Origin: Caulobacterales bacterium
GTDB lineage: Bacteria > Pseudomonadota > Alphaproteobacteria > Caulobacterales > Aquidulcibacteraceae
NCBI GenBank assembly: GCA_017303355.1
Contig: JAFLCU010000019.1
Location: 1 to 59,998, forward strand
DNA length: 59,998 nucleotides
Reading direction: 5' to 3'
The notes below the pieces were generated by a model. That model saw nothing but the letters and a program-made list of their open reading frames with translations, did no database searches and had not been told where the DNA came from. The first letter of the stretch is position 1. Each line of letters starts with the position of its first letter. The translations under genes were made by a program, and so were the position numbers. Below are positions 30,952 to 41,030 of the stretch, one piece after another.

Positions 30952-33183
30952 TTAGTGCGCCTTCTTCATATAGGTGGGCAACCAGCTTTCGTGGGCGTGG
31001 CGGAGTTCGCCGAGATTGACGCCTTCGCGCACGCCGCTGGCGCCCAGGAAGCTGATCTCGCGGCCGCCGACATCGCCGATCACCAGATAATTCACGCCGG
31101 CGCCGCGGGCGCGGGCGTCGAGCTTATCCACTTGCTGGCTGGGCAGCGCCACGAGATAGCGGGCCTGATCCTCGCCATAGAGGAATTGCGCGTCGGTGAG
31201 TTCGCCTTGGTAGCCGAGCGCTACGCCGACGTCGGAGCCGAGCGCCATTTCCGCCGCCGCGACGGCGACGCCGCCGTCGGAGATGTCGTGGCACGCGCGC
31301 ACGAGGCCCTCGTGAATGAGGCCGCGCACGAAATCGCCGTTTTTCTTTTCGATAGCCAGATCGACCTTCGGCGCTTGCCCGCCAAGCTTGAAGAGATCGC
31401 GTGCGTAGATGCTTTGGCCCAGATGGCCGCTGGCGTCGCCCACCAGCACCAGCACGTCGCCTTGGGCCAAGCGGTCGGCGGTGGCGCGGCGTTCGAGATT
31501 ATCGATCAGGCCGACGGCGCCGATCGTGGGCGTGGGCAGGATGGCTTGGCCGTTGGTCTCGTTATAGAGCGAGACGTTGCCGCTGATGACCGGGAAATCC
31601 AGATCGCGGCAGGCTTCGGCCATACCTTCGATGGCGTGAACGATCTGGCCCATGATCTCGGGGCGCTGCGGATTGCCGAAATTCAGATTGTCGGTGACGG
31701 CGAGCGGCTTTGCGCCGACGGCTGTCAGATTGCGCCACGCTTCGGCGACGGCTTGCTTACCGCCCTCATACGCATCGGCCTCGACATAGCGCGGCGTGAC
31801 ATCGCACGTCATCGCCAGCGCACGGCGCGAACCGTAGAGGCGCACGATAGCCGCGTCGCTGCCGCTATCGGCCAGCGTATCGCCTTGGACGTGGCGATCA
31901 TATTGCTCCCAAATCCAGCGCTTCGAGGCTTGATCGGGCTCGGCCATCAGCCTGGAGAGCGAATTGGCGAAGCCTGGGAATTCATCGCTCAGACGTTTGT
32001 GCTCGCCATCGGTGAGCGCGATCGCCTTCAGCGGCTGCACATAGGGGCGCTCATATTTTGGCGCTTCGTCGGCGAGCGGCCCCAGCGGAATATCGCACAC
32101 GGTTTGGCCATGCCATTTGAGCGTGAGATTGCCGGTATCGGTGGTGTGGCCGATGACGGCCGCGTCCAGGCCCCACTTTTCGAAGATGGCTTGCGCTTGC
32201 CCTTCGCGGCCGGGCTTCAGCACCATGAGCATGCGCTCCTGGCTTTCGCTCAGCATGAATTCGTAGGGCGTCATGCCCTCTTCGCGCGCGGGCACTTGAT
32301 CAAGAATGAGTTCGATGCCGGCTTCGCCCTTCGACGCCATTTCGACCGAGGACGAGGTGAGGCCCGCGGCGCCCATGTCTTGAATGCCGATGATCGCGTC
32401 CGTCGCCATCAATTCGAGGCACGCTTCGATGAGCAGCTTTTCGAGGAAGGGGTCGCCGACTTGCACGGTCGGGCGTTGCGCTTCGGAATTATCGTCGAAC
32501 TCGGCGGAGGCCATGGTCGCGCCGTGAATGCCGTCGCGGCCGGTCTTGGCGCCGACATAGACGACAGGATTGTTCGCGCCCTTGGCGGCGGCGGTGAAGA
32601 TGCGGTCCTTCGGCGCGATGCCGAGGCAGAACACGTTGACGAGAATATTGCCGTTGTAGCGCGCGTCGAAATTGGTTTCCCCGCCCACCGTCGGCACGCC
32701 GACGCAATTGCCGTAGAAGCTGATGCCGCTGACGACGCCATCAACGAGCTTGCGTGTCTTGGGATGCTCCGGCTCGCCGAAGCGCAGCGCGTTCATGATC
32801 GCGATCGGACGCGCGCCCATTGTGAACACGTCGCGCAGGATGCCGCCGACGCCGGTCGCAGCGCCCTGGAACGGCTCGATGAAGCTTGGATGGTTGTGGC
32901 TCTCCATCTTGAAGATGGCGGCCAGCCCCTCGCCGATATCGATGGCGCCGGCGTTCTCGCCCGGCCCGTAGATCACGTGCGGGGCCTTGGTCGGGAATTT
33001 CGCAAGGTGAACCCGGCTCGATTTGTAGGAGCAATGTTCCGACCACATCACCGAAAAGACGCCGAGTTCGGTGACGTTCGGGGTGCGGCCAAGCTTCTCC
33101 AGCACGAGGTCGTATTCGTCGCGGGAGAGACCGAATTCTTCGGCGAGAGCCAGTGTGCCTGGCGCGAGCGGGTCTAGGGACAT
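30952..33183 (-). CDS. purL: phosphoribosylformylglycinamidine synthase subunit PurL
   Basis: Fourth step of purine synthesis: converts FGAR and glutamine-derived ammonia to FGAM with ATP, together with PurQ and PurS. 743 residues, the size of the small-type PurL. Motifs: [15 protein letters not shown] near residue 45, [22 protein letters not shown] (in two halves around residues 95-115), [19 protein letters not shown], and a second ATP-related half with VKACHDIS-like [23 protein letters not shown] 33183 begins the family N-terminus; an upstream in-frame extension to 33309 is not supported. purQ and purS are not in the window. Confidence 0.97.
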   Translation of the reverse strand: MSLDPLAPGTLALAEEFGLSRDEYDLVLEKLGRTPNVTELGVFSVMWSEHCSYKSSRVHLAKFPTKAPHVIYGPGENAGAIDIGEGLAAIFKMESHNHPSFIEPFQGAATGVGGILRDVFTMGARPIAIMNALRFGEPEHPKTRKLVDGVVSGISFYGNCVGVPTVGGETNFDARYNGNILVNVFCLGIAPKDRIFTAAAKGANNPVVYVGAKTGRDGIHGATMASAEFDDNSEAQRPTVQVGDPFLEKLLIEACLELMATDAIIGIQDMGAAGLTSSSVEMASKGEAGIELILDQVPAREEGMTPYEFMLSESQERMLMVLKPGREGQAQAIFEKWGLDAAVIGHTTDTGNLTLKWHGQTVCDIPLGPLADEAPKYERPYVQPLKAIALTDGEHKRLSDEFPGFANSLSRLMAEPDQASKRWIWEQYDRHVQGDTLADSGSDAAIVRLYGSRRALAMTCDVTPRYVEADAYEGGKQAVAEAWRNLTAVGAKPLAVTDNLNFGNPQRPEIMGQIVHAIEGMAEACRDLDFPVISGNVSLYNETNGQAILPTPTIGAVGLIDNLERRATADRLAQGDVLVLVGDASGHLGQSIYARDLFKLGGQAPKVDLAIEKKNGDFVRGLIHEGLVRACHDISDGGVAVAAAEMALGSDVGVALGYQGELTDAQFLYGEDQARYLVALPSQQVDKLDARARGAGVNYLVIGDVGGREISFLGASGVREGVNLGELRHAHESWLPTYMKKAH

Positions 33184-33332
33184 GGGCCCGGGGATTAACC
33201 TGTGTCGCCAGAGCCGGCAATCCGGCGCTCTGAAGCATCTCCGCAAGGCACGTCCCCGCCTGGGGAACGTAGTGCAAACTCGACATTGCCCCAGCCCGGC
33301 ACTACCCATCGCGGCGACGAGGAGACGAACTC

Positions 33333-33782
33333 ATGCGCGAACTGCCGTTGAGCGAGCTGCCGAGCCTGGTGGGCCAGGAGCTGGGCGTGTCGGACTGGCT
33401 GGAAATTACCCAGGACCGGATCAATCGTTTCGCCGACGCGACGGGCGACCACCAATGGATCCATGTGGATGTCGAGCGCGCCACCAAGGAATTGGGCGCG
33501 CCGATCGCGCACGGCTTTCTGGTGCTGTCGCTGATCCCGTTTCTGGCCAAGAACATCATCTCGTATCAGGGCGTGAGCCGGGGCATCAATTACGGGCTCA
33601 ACAAGGTGCGCTTCACCAATACGGCGCCGGTGGGCTGCCGCGTGCGCGTGCGGTTGAGGGTCGAAAGCTGCGACATGCGCGCGGGCGCTTATCAGCTGAT
33701 CACGTCCTGCATCATCGAGGTCGAGGGCCAGGATCGACCGGCCTGCGTCGCTGAATCCGTCAGCTTGCTTTACCCGGCCTGA
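33333..33782 (+). CDS. MaoC-family (R)-specific enoyl-CoA hydratase
   Basis: 149-residue hot-dog-fold protein. Hydratase-2 motif NRFADATGDHQWIHVD with catalytic D39 and H44, then GAPIAHGFLVLSLIPFL, the standard arrangement. Such enzymes hydrate trans-2-enoyl-CoA to the (R)-3-hydroxy product, feeding polyhydroxyalkanoate or acting in side-chain degradation. ATG 33333 has GAGGAGACG upstream. The TGA shares a base with the next ATG (33782), so it is co-translated with a PP2C-like phosphatase. Confidence 0.92.
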   Translation: MRELPLSELPSLVGQELGVSDWLEITQDRINRFADATGDHQWIHVDVERATKELGAPIAHGFLVLSLIPFLAKNIISYQGVSRGINYGLNKVRFTNTAPVGCRVRVRLRVESCDMRAGAYQLITSCIIEVEGQDRPACVAESVSLLYPA

Positions 33783-34615
33783 TGCTCAGCTTCGTCGAGA
33801 GCATTTCGCTGGCGGGCGATCGCGCCAAGCAGAATGACGATGCGTGCGGGTTTCTCGGCGATCGCGCCTGGGTGCTGGACGGCGCGACGGACTTGCACGG
33901 CGCGCCGCTTTCGCACGCCGCATCGGACGCAAGCTGGCTGGCGCATTTCGCTAATGCGCGGCTGCATGCGGCCGAGCCACAAGCCGACATGCGCGAGATC
34001 GTGCGCATGGCGAGCGTCTGGGCCGCGCAAGCCTTCGCCGCCGCAAGCGGCAACGCGCGGTTCGAGCGGTGGCGATCGCCGATCTCATCCCTGCTGATGA
34101 TCGAGGCGAAGGACGGCGAGGTCTCCGGCATCGATCTTGGCGACAGCCGGATGTTCGCGCTGGGCGCGGACGGCGTCGCACATGCGGTGGGCGGTCCAGC
34201 GACTGGCCGCGAGGCGGAGACGCGCGCGGCCGCGCAACAGACGGATTCCGAGAAGCCGCTGTTGGAGCGCACGAACACGATCGAGATGCTGCGGCGCAGC
34301 CGTGCGAGCCTTAATCAAGCGGGCGCGCACTGGACGTTTGGGATCGATCCGAACTGCGCCGATCACGCGCGCGCCTGGTCTTTCAAGCTGGCGCGGCCAG
34401 CGCATGTGCTGTTGATGACGGACGGTTTCGCGGCGTTAACGGATCAATATGGCGCCTACGACGCGGCCGGCCTCGTGCACGCCGCGTTGGATAAGGGTCT
34501 GCAGGAACTTGGACGCGAGTTGCGGGCGATCGAAGCCCAGGATGCAACCGGCGCGCTGCATCCACGCTTCAAGAAAAGCGACGACGCCACGGCATTGCTG
34601 ATGCGCCTGTCTTAA
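33782..34615 (+). CDS. PP2C-like Ser/Thr protein phosphatase
   Basis: 277 residues. The metal-binding acids of PP2C occur in order: GDRAKQNDDACG (D19/D20), WVLDGATDLHG (D33-G34), IDLGDSRMFAL (about 117), LLMTDGFAAL (about 212) and KSDDATALLMRL (about 266). So it should be an active Mn2+/Mg2+-dependent phosphatase, cytoplasmic and with no sensor domain. No kinase or anti-sigma partner is adjacent; the coupling to a MaoC hydratase gives no obvious substrate. Confidence 0.88.
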   Translation: MLSFVESISLAGDRAKQNDDACGFLGDRAWVLDGATDLHGAPLSHAASDASWLAHFANARLHAAEPQADMREIVRMASVWAAQAFAAASGNARFERWRSPISSLLMIEAKDGEVSGIDLGDSRMFALGADGVAHAVGGPATGREAETRAAAQQTDSEKPLLERTNTIEMLRRSRASLNQAGAHWTFGIDPNCADHARAWSFKLARPAHVLLMTDGFAALTDQYGAYDAAGLVHAALDKGLQELGRELRAIEAQDATGALHPRFKKSDDATALLMRLS

Positions 34616-34655
34616 TCCGGTTGACGCCGCCGCCGCCTTCGCCGAACTGGCGGAC

Positions 34656-36857
34656 ATGAATAGACGCGAACTCCTCCAAGCCAGCGCCGCTCTGCCGGCC
34701 CTCGCCCTTCTCCCCGCCTGCGCCTCAACGGATGCCGCCATGAGCCTTACACCACCTGTCGCCCGCCGCGACCCCAAGCGCATCGAACAACTCGGCCGCG
34801 TGCGCACCGATGATTTCGCCTGGATGAAGGATGACAATTGGCAGGAGGTGATGCGCGATCCCTCGCTCTTGCGCGCTGATATCCGCCAACACCTCAATGC
34901 CGAGAACGCGTATCGCGAAGCGGTGATGGCGCCGACGGCCGATCTGCAGGAGCGCATCTATCAGGAGATGCGCGGGCGCGTGAAGGAAGACGATTCCAGC
35001 GTGCCCGCCGCCGACGGCCCATGGGAATATTATCGCCGCTTTGAAACGGGCGCGCAGCACCCGATCTACGCGCGCCGCCCGCGCGGCGCCGAAGGCCCCG
35101 AGCAAATTCTCATCAATGTGGATGAGCAAGCGCGCGGCAAGACCTTCTACAAAGTGATCGCGGCCGAGCATTCGCCGGATCACGCCTATGTTGCGTACGC
35201 CGTCGATGAGCAAGGCTCGGAAATCTACACGGTATATATCAAGCAATTGCACACCGGCGAAATCCTCCAAAACCCGATCGCAAATTGCACCGGCGATTTC
35301 TGCTGGGCGCCAGGTTCGCTCTACCTTTACTGGATTTTCCGCGACGACAATGGCCGTCCAGCCAAGGTCTATCGCCGCAACATGCTCGGCGGCGAAGACG
35401 TGCTCGTCTATGAAGAGCCGGACGACGGATTCTTCCTCAGCGTCGGCAATACCGAGAGCGGCGATTTCACATTGATCCATGCCGGCAATGGCAGCCAATC
35501 CGAGATCTACACGATCTCGAAATTGAATCCGACCGAGCCGCCGACCTTGTTCGCCGCGCGCGAAGACGAATTGCTCTACACGCCGACGCATTGGAACGGG
35601 CGCTGGTACGTGCTGACCAACGCCGATGGCGCGGTCGATTTCAAAGTGATGACGGCCGAGCCTGGCGCTACAGCGCGCGCGCAATGGCGCGATTTCATCC
35701 CGTATCAGCAGGGCCGCTACATTCTGGGCCTCGGCGCCACCAAGGATTACCTCGTCCGCGCCGAGCGCATCAACGCGCTGCCGCGCATCGTTGTCCGGCA
35801 CAAGGTTGGCGAAGAGCACACGATCGCGATGGAGGAAGAGGCCTACAATCTCGAACTCGTCGGCGGCTATGAGTTCGACACCACCAATCAGCGCTTCCTC
35901 TATGATTCACCGACCACGCCGCTGCAAACCTATGATTACGATCTGGCCGCCCGCACGCGCGTGCTGCGCAAGACGCAGGAAATTCCGAGCGGCCATGATC
36001 CGGCGGCGTATGAGGCGCGGCGCTTCTTCGCCACCGCGAGCGACGGCAAGCGCGTGCCGATCACGGTGCTGATGAAGCGCGGCCAAGCACTCGACGGCTC
36101 CGCCCCGCTCTATCTTTACGGCTACGGCTCGTACGGCATTTCCATGGACGCTGATTTCTCGATCCGGCGCTTCAGCCTTGTCGATCGCGGCTGGATTTAT
36201 GCCATCGCCCACGTGCGCGGCGGCTCGGAAATGGGCTTCGGCTGGTTCCAGGATGGCCGGCGCTTCGCCAAAAAGAACACGTTCAGCGATTTCATCTCGT
36301 GCGCCGAAGAGCTGATCTCGCGCGGTTATGGACGTGCGGGCAATATTGTCTGCGAAGGCCGCTCGGCGGGCGGCCTGCTGATGGGCGCGATCAACAATAT
36401 GCGGCCGGACCTGTGGGCGGGCGTGATTGGCGGCGTGCCGTTCGTGGATGTGCTGAATACGATGAGCGACACGTCGCTGCCGCTGACGCCGCCGGAATGG
36501 CCCGAATGGGGCAATCCGCTCGAGAGCGTCGAGGCGTACGACTACATCGCCTCATACTGCCCGTATTCGAACATCGCGCATCAACCCTACCCAGCCGTTC
36601 TCTCGACGGGCGGGTTGACCGACCCGCGCGTGACCTATTGGGAGCCCATGAAGTGGGCGGCCAAATTGCGCATCCATTCCACCAGCGGTCGGCCGGTGTT
36701 GCTCAAAATGAACATGGGCGCGGGTCATGCGGGGTCAGCCGGTCGGTTCGACTTCTTGCGTGAACTCGCGCACGACTACGCGTTCGCCATCAAAGCAATT
36801 GGCGCGGAAGAAGCTGGCGGATCCTTTGCGCCGCCAGTCATGGAGCAGCCGCTCTAA
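34656..36857 (+). CDS. S9A family peptidase, oligopeptidase B-like, exported lipoprotein
   Basis: 733 residues. Begins MNRRELLQASAALPALALLP with twin arginines and lipobox ending PAC, so it should be a Tat-exported lipoprotein, unlike the cytoplasmic enzyme of E. coli. The propeller domain (about 50-440) precedes the alpha/beta-hydrolase domain with catalytic Ser in CEGRSAGGLLMG (about 569), Asp near STGGLTDPRVTYWEP (about 654) and His in MGAGHAGSAGRFD (about 691). Oligopeptidase B cleaves short peptides after basic residues. The stop overlaps the convergent binding-protein gene by four bases. Confidence 0.93.
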   Translation: MNRRELLQASAALPALALLPACASTDAAMSLTPPVARRDPKRIEQLGRVRTDDFAWMKDDNWQEVMRDPSLLRADIRQHLNAENAYREAVMAPTADLQERIYQEMRGRVKEDDSSVPAADGPWEYYRRFETGAQHPIYARRPRGAEGPEQILINVDEQARGKTFYKVIAAEHSPDHAYVAYAVDEQGSEIYTVYIKQLHTGEILQNPIANCTGDFCWAPGSLYLYWIFRDDNGRPAKVYRRNMLGGEDVLVYEEPDDGFFLSVGNTESGDFTLIHAGNGSQSEIYTISKLNPTEPPTLFAAREDELLYTPTHWNGRWYVLTNADGAVDFKVMTAEPGATARAQWRDFIPYQQGRYILGLGATKDYLVRAERINALPRIVVRHKVGEEHTIAMEEEAYNLELVGGYEFDTTNQRFLYDSPTTPLQTYDYDLAARTRVLRKTQEIPSGHDPAAYEARRFFATASDGKRVPITVLMKRGQALDGSAPLYLYGYGSYGISMDADFSIRRFSLVDRGWIYAIAHVRGGSEMGFGWFQDGRRFAKKNTFSDFISCAEELISRGYGRAGNIVCEGRSAGGLLMGAINNMRPDLWAGVIGGVPFVDVLNTMSDTSLPLTPPEWPEWGNPLESVEAYDYIASYCPYSNIAHQPYPAVLSTGGLTDPRVTYWEPMKWAAKLRIHSTSGRPVLLKMNMGAGHAGSAGRFDFLRELAHDYAFAIKAIGAEEAGGSFAPPVMEQPL

Positions 36858-38485
36858 GCGTCGCGAATGCCGAACCAGCGGGCGCGGTGATAATCGTTGA
36901 GATTGTCCTCGTAGCCCGTGAGGTCGGGGTGCACGAGGTTCGTTGAATTGATGAAGACGCTCATGCAAATGGGCGCTTCATCCAAGGCGAGCTGTTCGGC
37001 TTGCGCCATGATCAGGCCGCGCGCGGCCGCATCCGGCTCGAAATCGGATTCGTGCACCAGCCGATCATAGATCGGGTTGCTGTAGCCCGGATAGTTCTGC
37101 GGACCAGTGCGGGTTTCGAGCAGATAGAGATAATTCTTGGCGTCGTTGTAATCGGCGATCCAGCCGCCATCGCCGACGTCGAAATTCTTGGCGCGCAGAT
37201 TGGCGTAATGCACTTGCGTTTCGACACCACGCAGCTCCACCGTCACCCAGGGCGCGATTTCGCGCCAATTGGCCTGCGCGACAACCGCCACGCGCGGGTT
37301 GTCGCTGGTGTTGCGATGCGAGAATTCGAAGCGCAGCGGATTGTTCGGGCCATAGCCCGCCGCGCGCAGCAAGCGCTCGGCCTCGCGGCGGCGCTCCTCG
37401 ATCGGCACGTCCGCGAATTGGTAGCGCGCGGTGCTTGGATAATTCGCGATTCCCGGCGGCACGAACGAGAACGCCGCCCGCTCGCCCGTCCGATAGATGC
37501 GCGACGCCACGAACTCGCGGTGATACGCCATCGTCAGCGCCTGGCGCACGCGAATATCGTTAAACGGCGGCTTCGTCATGTTGAAGGAGAAATAATTGCA
37601 CGTGAGGTACGGCGCGACGCGCACATAGCCCGGCAGCGCCTCGCGCAATTGCTCGACCTGATTGGACGGAAAGCGCGTCGACCAACCCGCCTCGCCGCTC
37701 ATCACTTTGCGCGCGGCGGCCTGCACGTCGTTCGAGGGATAAAAATAAAGATGCTCAAGCGCCACGTTCTCCGCATCGAAGAAGTTCGGATTGCGCTCCA
37801 GATGGACGATGTAGTTCGACCACCATTTCAGCAGCTTGAACGCGCCGTTCACGGCGATATTTTCCGGCTGCACCCATTCGTCGCCATATTGTTCGACGAT
37901 GTGTTTCGGCACCGGATAGGCCGTGTAGTGCATCAGCAATTCCGGCAGATAGGGCGCTGGGTGCTCCAACTGAATCTCAAGCGTGAGATCATCGAGCGCA
38001 CGTACGCCGACATTATCTGGCGTCATCTCGCCGGCATTCACGGCTTGCGCGTTTTTGATCGGGTAAAGGATCGCCGCGTATTCGGCGAGATTGGCGGGGT
38101 CGAGAATGCGGCGGAACGCGAACTCGAAGTCGTGCGCGTCGCATGCTTCGCCGTCCGACCATTGTGCTTGGCGCAGATAGAATGTCCAGGTGCGGCCGTC
38201 CTCGCTTGTTTCCCAGCGCTCGGCCATGCCGGGGATCGGCTCGGCCTTGGCGTTCTCCGTCGTCAGGCCGACGAAGAGATTGCCGATGATATTGTTCTCC
38301 CACTGGCCCGACGCCTTGTGCGGGTCGAGCGAGAGCGGTTCGCCCTGGTTGCAGATGTCGAGCGAACGGCGCGCTTTATCGAAGCCGACGATCCGGCCAT
38401 TGGCGCAGGCGCCCAGGCTGGTCGCGGCCGTTAAACCACCCGCCCCCGCCAACAACGCCCGCCGGCTGGTCCAGAAAGCCGCCAT
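36854..38485 (-). CDS. oligopeptide ABC transporter, substrate-binding lipoprotein
   Basis: 543-residue solute-binding protein of the OppA/SBP_bac_5 family. N-terminus MAAFWTSRRALLAGAGG plus lipobox SLGAC suggests a Tat-type lipoprotein. Landmarks: GEPLSLDPHKASGQWENNI, RAQ-type TFYLRQAQWSDGEACDAHDF, NPNFFDAENVALEHLYFYPS and FNDIRVRQALTMAYHRE. It binds peptides in the periplasm and delivers them to the permeases encoded at 39111-40942. It is separated from those by an opposite-strand gene, so it needs its own promoter. No ATPase genes (oppD, oppF) are in the window. Confidence 0.93.
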   Translation of the reverse strand: MAAFWTSRRALLAGAGGLTAATSLGACANGRIVGFDKARRSLDICNQGEPLSLDPHKASGQWENNIIGNLFVGLTTENAKAEPIPGMAERWETSEDGRTWTFYLRQAQWSDGEACDAHDFEFAFRRILDPANLAEYAAILYPIKNAQAVNAGEMTPDNVGVRALDDLTLEIQLEHPAPYLPELLMHYTAYPVPKHIVEQYGDEWVQPENIAVNGAFKLLKWWSNYIVHLERNPNFFDAENVALEHLYFYPSNDVQAAARKVMSGEAGWSTRFPSNQVEQLREALPGYVRVAPYLTCNYFSFNMTKPPFNDIRVRQALTMAYHREFVASRIYRTGERAAFSFVPPGIANYPSTARYQFADVPIEERRREAERLLRAAGYGPNNPLRFEFSHRNTSDNPRVAVVAQANWREIAPWVTVELRGVETQVHYANLRAKNFDVGDGGWIADYNDAKNYLYLLETRTGPQNYPGYSNPIYDRLVHESDFEPDAAARGLIMAQAEQLALDEAPICMSVFINSTNLVHPDLTGYEDNLNDYHRARWFGIRDA

Positions 38486-38577
38486 TCGATCCTCTCCGCG
38501 TGAGCCAGGCGCCGAGCCCGGCTGACAAAAGTTTCAGGCAGTCTAGGATGATCCGGCTTCGGACGGGAGGGGACTTT

Positions 38578-39105
38578 ATGCGCGTTATCTTGGCTGGCTT
38601 GTGCTTCGTCGCTTTGGCTGCGCCCGCGTTCGCGCAAGAGCGCCCCGCGACGCCCGAAGCGCTTGATCGCGTCTATGCGTGCGCGGCCGTGAATGGCGAG
38701 GCGGAGCGTCTTGCGTGTTACGACGCAGCCGTTGGCCGCCTGCGTGAAGCGCAGACAGCCGGGAACATCGTCGCGGTTGACCGGGCGCAGGCCCAGGAGA
38801 TCGAACGCGACGCGTTCGGCTTTTCTCTCCCTAGCCTGCCGCGCATCTTTGGCCGCGGCGGCGATGAAGCGGCTGCGGTTGAGGTGGCGGAAATGCGCCT
38901 TGAGGTCGCCAGCGTGGCGAGCCGCAGGAACATGCCCTCCGTCTTCACGATGACGAACGGCCAAGTGTGGGTGCAAATCGACGATGAGAACGCGCGCAAT
39001 GTGCGCCAGGGCGGCACGGTGACCGTGCGCCGCGCCTCCATGGGCAGCTTCCTGATGTCGGTGGACGCCGGCGGCCCAGCGATCCGTGTGCGCCGCCAGC
39101 AATAG
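38578..39105 (+). CDS. secreted hypothetical protein with ACYD motif
   Basis: 175 residues with a signal peptide (MRVILAGLCFVALAAPAFAQ). The segment RVYACAAVNGEAERLACYDA resembles the N-terminal motif of VasI/TagT-like and other periplasmic proteins (two cysteines, ERLACYD). The C-terminal part (SVFTMTNGQVWVQIDDENAR, GTVTVRRASMGSFLMSVDAG) looks like a small beta barrel. ATG 38578 has a strong GGGAGGGGA site. It lies on the opposite strand inside the peptide-transporter gene group; stop is 5 bases from the convergent permease stop. Confidence 0.82.
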   Translation: MRVILAGLCFVALAAPAFAQERPATPEALDRVYACAAVNGEAERLACYDAAVGRLREAQTAGNIVAVDRAQAQEIERDAFGFSLPSLPRIFGRGGDEAAAVEVAEMRLEVASVASRRNMPSVFTMTNGQVWVQIDDENARNVRQGGTVTVRRASMGSFLMSVDAGGPAIRVRRQQ

Positions 39106-39110
39106 CGGCG

Positions 39111-40019
39111 CTAGCGCTCTTTTGGATCGAGCGCGTCGCGCAGGCCGTCGCCCAGGAAGTTGAGCGCTAGAAGCGTGATCAGCATGGTGATCGCGGGCGT
39201 GATCAGCATCCATGGCGCATTGAGCATTTGGCGCGCGCCGTCCGAGATGAGACGGCCAAGCGAGGTCAACGGCTCCTGCACGCCAAGGCCGATGAAGCTC
39301 AGGAAGCTCTCGGCCAGGATGATCACCGGGATGTTCAGCGTGGCGAACACGACTACCGGCCCCAGCACGTTTGGCACGATGTGGCGGAAGACGATTTCCA
39401 GCGGCTTGGCGCCAGCCGCACGCGCGGCCTCGACGAATTCCTTCTTGCGCAGCGCGATGGTTTGACCGCGCACGATCCGCGCCATGGTGAGCCATTCAAC
39501 CGCGCCGATGGCGCAGAAAATCAACACCAGATTGAGCAGCGGGCTATCGAACTGCACCACCGTCATCAGCACGATGACGAAGAACACGAATGGGATCGAG
39601 TAAAGCACATCGACAAAGCGCATCATCACGTCATCGACCGCGCCGCCGATGAAGCCGGCGATCGCGCCCCAGGTGACGCCGATCGTCAGCGCCACGGCGG
39701 TCGCGGCCAGGCCCACAAGCAGCGAAATGCGCAAGCCGAACAGAATGCGCGCGACCATGTCGCGGCCCTCGGTATCGGTGCCGAACAGATGCATGTTTTC
39801 GAACGTGGGCGCGATGCCGACGCGATCCTCGAAAATCGTGTCGTAGGGATGCACCCAGAGCAGCGGGCCGAACGCGGCCAGCAGCACGAGGATCGCCACC
39901 ACATAAAGGCTCGCCACCGCGGCCGGATTGCGCATCAGGCGCCGGCGCGCGTCTTCCCAGAGCGAGCGGCCCTTGATCGCGCGCGGCGGCGGCGGCTCGT
40001 CGAACATCACGTCGCTCAT
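39111..40019 (-). CDS. oligopeptide ABC transporter permease, OppC type
   Basis: 302 residues, six predicted membrane helices after a cytoplasmic N-terminus. OppC/DppC signatures: LWVHPYDT, LFGTDTEGRDMVARILFGLR, and the coupling-helix motif EAARAAGAKPLEIVFRHIVPN. Overlaps the OppB-type gene by four bases. Forms the inner-membrane channel with OppB. Confidence 0.93.
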   Translation of the reverse strand: MSDVMFDEPPPPRAIKGRSLWEDARRRLMRNPAAVASLYVVAILVLLAAFGPLLWVHPYDTIFEDRVGIAPTFENMHLFGTDTEGRDMVARILFGLRISLLVGLAATAVALTIGVTWGAIAGFIGGAVDDVMMRFVDVLYSIPFVFFVIVLMTVVQFDSPLLNLVLIFCAIGAVEWLTMARIVRGQTIALRKKEFVEAARAAGAKPLEIVFRHIVPNVLGPVVVFATLNIPVIILAESFLSFIGLGVQEPLTSLGRLISDGARQMLNAPWMLITPAITMLITLLALNFLGDGLRDALDPKER

Positions 40020-40942
40020 GTGCGGGACCTCGGATCGAGCAAGCGGTACGCAAGGTCCGCCGCCAAGTTCAGCATGATGATCAGGAACGAATAGATCAGC
40101 ACCACGCCCATCACGAGCGTGTAGTCGCGCTGCTGCGCGGCCAGCACGAATTGCTTGCCGATGCCCGGCAGCTGAAACACCGTTTCGATCACGAAGGAGC
40201 CAGCCATCACGCCCGCGAGCGCGGGGCCGGCGTAGGACACGATCGGCAACACGGCGATCGGCAAGGCGTGACGCCAGATCACCTGCGCTTCAGGCAGCCC
40301 CTTCGCCCGTGCAGTACGGATCGCATTGGAGCGCAGCGCTTCAATCATGGAGGCGCGCATCAGACGCGAAACGATAGCGATGATCGGCAGCGAAAGCGTG
40401 ATCACGGGCAACAGCAAATAGACGAGTCCGAACTCGTCGCGGTGCAACCCTTGCGTCGGCAAGACGCCCCATTGCACGCCGAAGAAGAGCTGCATGATCG
40501 GGCCGACCACCAGCGGCGGCAGGCACACCCCGGCGATGGCGATCGCCATCACGGTGTAGTCCTGCACTTTGTTTTGCCGAAGCGCGGCCATCACGCCCAA
40601 CCCGCCGCCCACCAGCAGCGCCAGCGCCATCGCGCTCAAGCCCAGGATCGCGCTCGTCGGCGCGCCTTCGGCGATGATGTCGACGACGTCCTTGTCCTTG
40701 TAGGTCATCGATGGGCCAAGATCGCCCCGCGCGAGCCCCGCCAAATAATGGCCGAGCTGCTCGTGGATCGGCAGATCGAGCTTATATTCAGCGAGCAGGC
40801 GCCGTTCTATCTCCGGCGGCATCTGCCGTTCTTTCGTGAACGGCCCGCCCGGCGCCAAGTGCATCAACACGAACGCCGCGGCGACAATGGCGAGAAGCGT
40901 GGGGATCGCGAATAGAAGGCGCCGAACGGCTTGAGCGAGCAT
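40016..40942 (-). CDS. oligopeptide ABC transporter permease, OppB type
   Basis: 308 residues with a first helix at the N-terminus (LLFAIPTLLAIVAAAFVLMH), GDLGPSMTYKDKDVVDII, and the EAA coupling motif RTARAKGLPEAQVIWRHALP. Stop overlaps the OppC-type start (ATGA). First gene of the leftward transporter unit; its start is 88 bases from the divergent DUF442-type gene. Confidence 0.93.
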   Translation of the reverse strand: MLAQAVRRLLFAIPTLLAIVAAAFVLMHLAPGGPFTKERQMPPEIERRLLAEYKLDLPIHEQLGHYLAGLARGDLGPSMTYKDKDVVDIIAEGAPTSAILGLSAMALALLVGGGLGVMAALRQNKVQDYTVMAIAIAGVCLPPLVVGPIMQLFFGVQWGVLPTQGLHRDEFGLVYLLLPVITLSLPIIAIVSRLMRASMIEALRSNAIRTARAKGLPEAQVIWRHALPIAVLPIVSYAGPALAGVMAGSFVIETVFQLPGIGKQFVLAAQQRDYTLVMGVVLIYSFLIIMLNLAADLAYRLLDPRSRT

Positions 40943-41030
40943 CCCTACGTCCTGTCATCGCCGAAGCAGCGGCTACGTGAAGCGCGCGAAACCTTGCTTC
41001 CCAGACAGGCCGTGTCAACGTGGCGTCGAC

